The position numbers and the translations under genes were made by a program. A stretch of 23,800 nucleotides of DNA from JBDHTS01 sp044220535 (lineage in GTDB: Bacteria; Pseudomonadota; Alphaproteobacteria; Micavibrionales; Micavibrionaceae): assembly GCA_044220535.1 (NCBI GenBank), contig JBGAQU010000039.1, positions 1 to 23,800 on the forward strand, written 5' to 3'. Shown here piece after piece: positions 23,751-23,800 of the stretch. Numbering within the stretch: position 1 is the first letter of the stretch; each line of letters begins with the position of its first letter. The notes beneath the pieces are model-generated. The model was not told the origin of the DNA. It ran no database searches and was given only the letters and a program-made list of their open reading frames with translations.

Positions 23751-23800
23751 CAACCCGACACTCCGGTCATCCCATGCATATCAAAATCTCAAAACCCTTT

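Overview
The window reads as a surface-glycan gene region from a Gram-negative bacterium, most likely an alphaproteobacterium. That placement is an inference from the general look of the proteins, the mid-range GC content judged by eye, and the abundant short palindromic repeats; no rRNA, tRNA or marker gene confirms it. Almost all genes lie on the minus strand.

Reading in the direction of transcription (right to left), the first block (23559 to 18162) holds an OafA-type membrane O-acyltransferase with an SGNH domain, an aldose 1-epimerase-like protein, an alpha/beta hydrolase of unknown substrate, and a short-chain dehydrogenase broken by several frameshifts. The second block (17901 to 11406) looks like an operon: a NeuB-type nonulosonate synthase lacking its usual C-terminal SAF domain, a PP-loop N-acetyl-sugar amidotransferase, an amidase-signature enzyme, a 636-residue protein of unknown function and a SAM methyltransferase. 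The third, small block (about 8979 to 11245) does not look glycan related: an unrecognised 322-residue protein, a DOPA 4,5-dioxygenase-family protein, and a divergently oriented LysR-type regulator that has lost its middle and is a pseudogene. The fourth block (8900 to 155) is another glycan operon: SpsF-type cytidylyltransferase, Gfo/Idh/MocA oxidoreductase, GT-B-like protein, a GT2 glycosyltransferase fused to a CMP-sugar-synthetase-like domain, a zinc-site methyltransferase, a GT4 glycosyltransferase and an asparagine-synthase-like protein.

Together the genes suggest synthesis, amidation, methylation, O-acylation and transfer of an unusual sugar, plausibly a nonulosonic acid on LPS, capsule or flagellin. 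The dehydratase, aminotransferase and N-acetyltransferase steps needed to make the precursor are not in the window.

The most striking non-genic structure is a family of paired palindromic repeats that share the termini TGTCATCC/GGATGACA but have unrelated cores. One pair sits in frame inside the GT4 gene and adds about 47 codons. A single unit sits in frame near the start of the asparagine-synthase-like gene. Two more pairs lie between genes of the putative operons. A separate 197-bp nested inverted repeat precedes the GT2 fusion gene and seems to supply its possible GTG start. The most testable new biology is the near-touching pair of sugar amidotransferase and GatA-like amidase, which could be an ammonia-channelling pair replacing the usual HisH/HisF-type partner.
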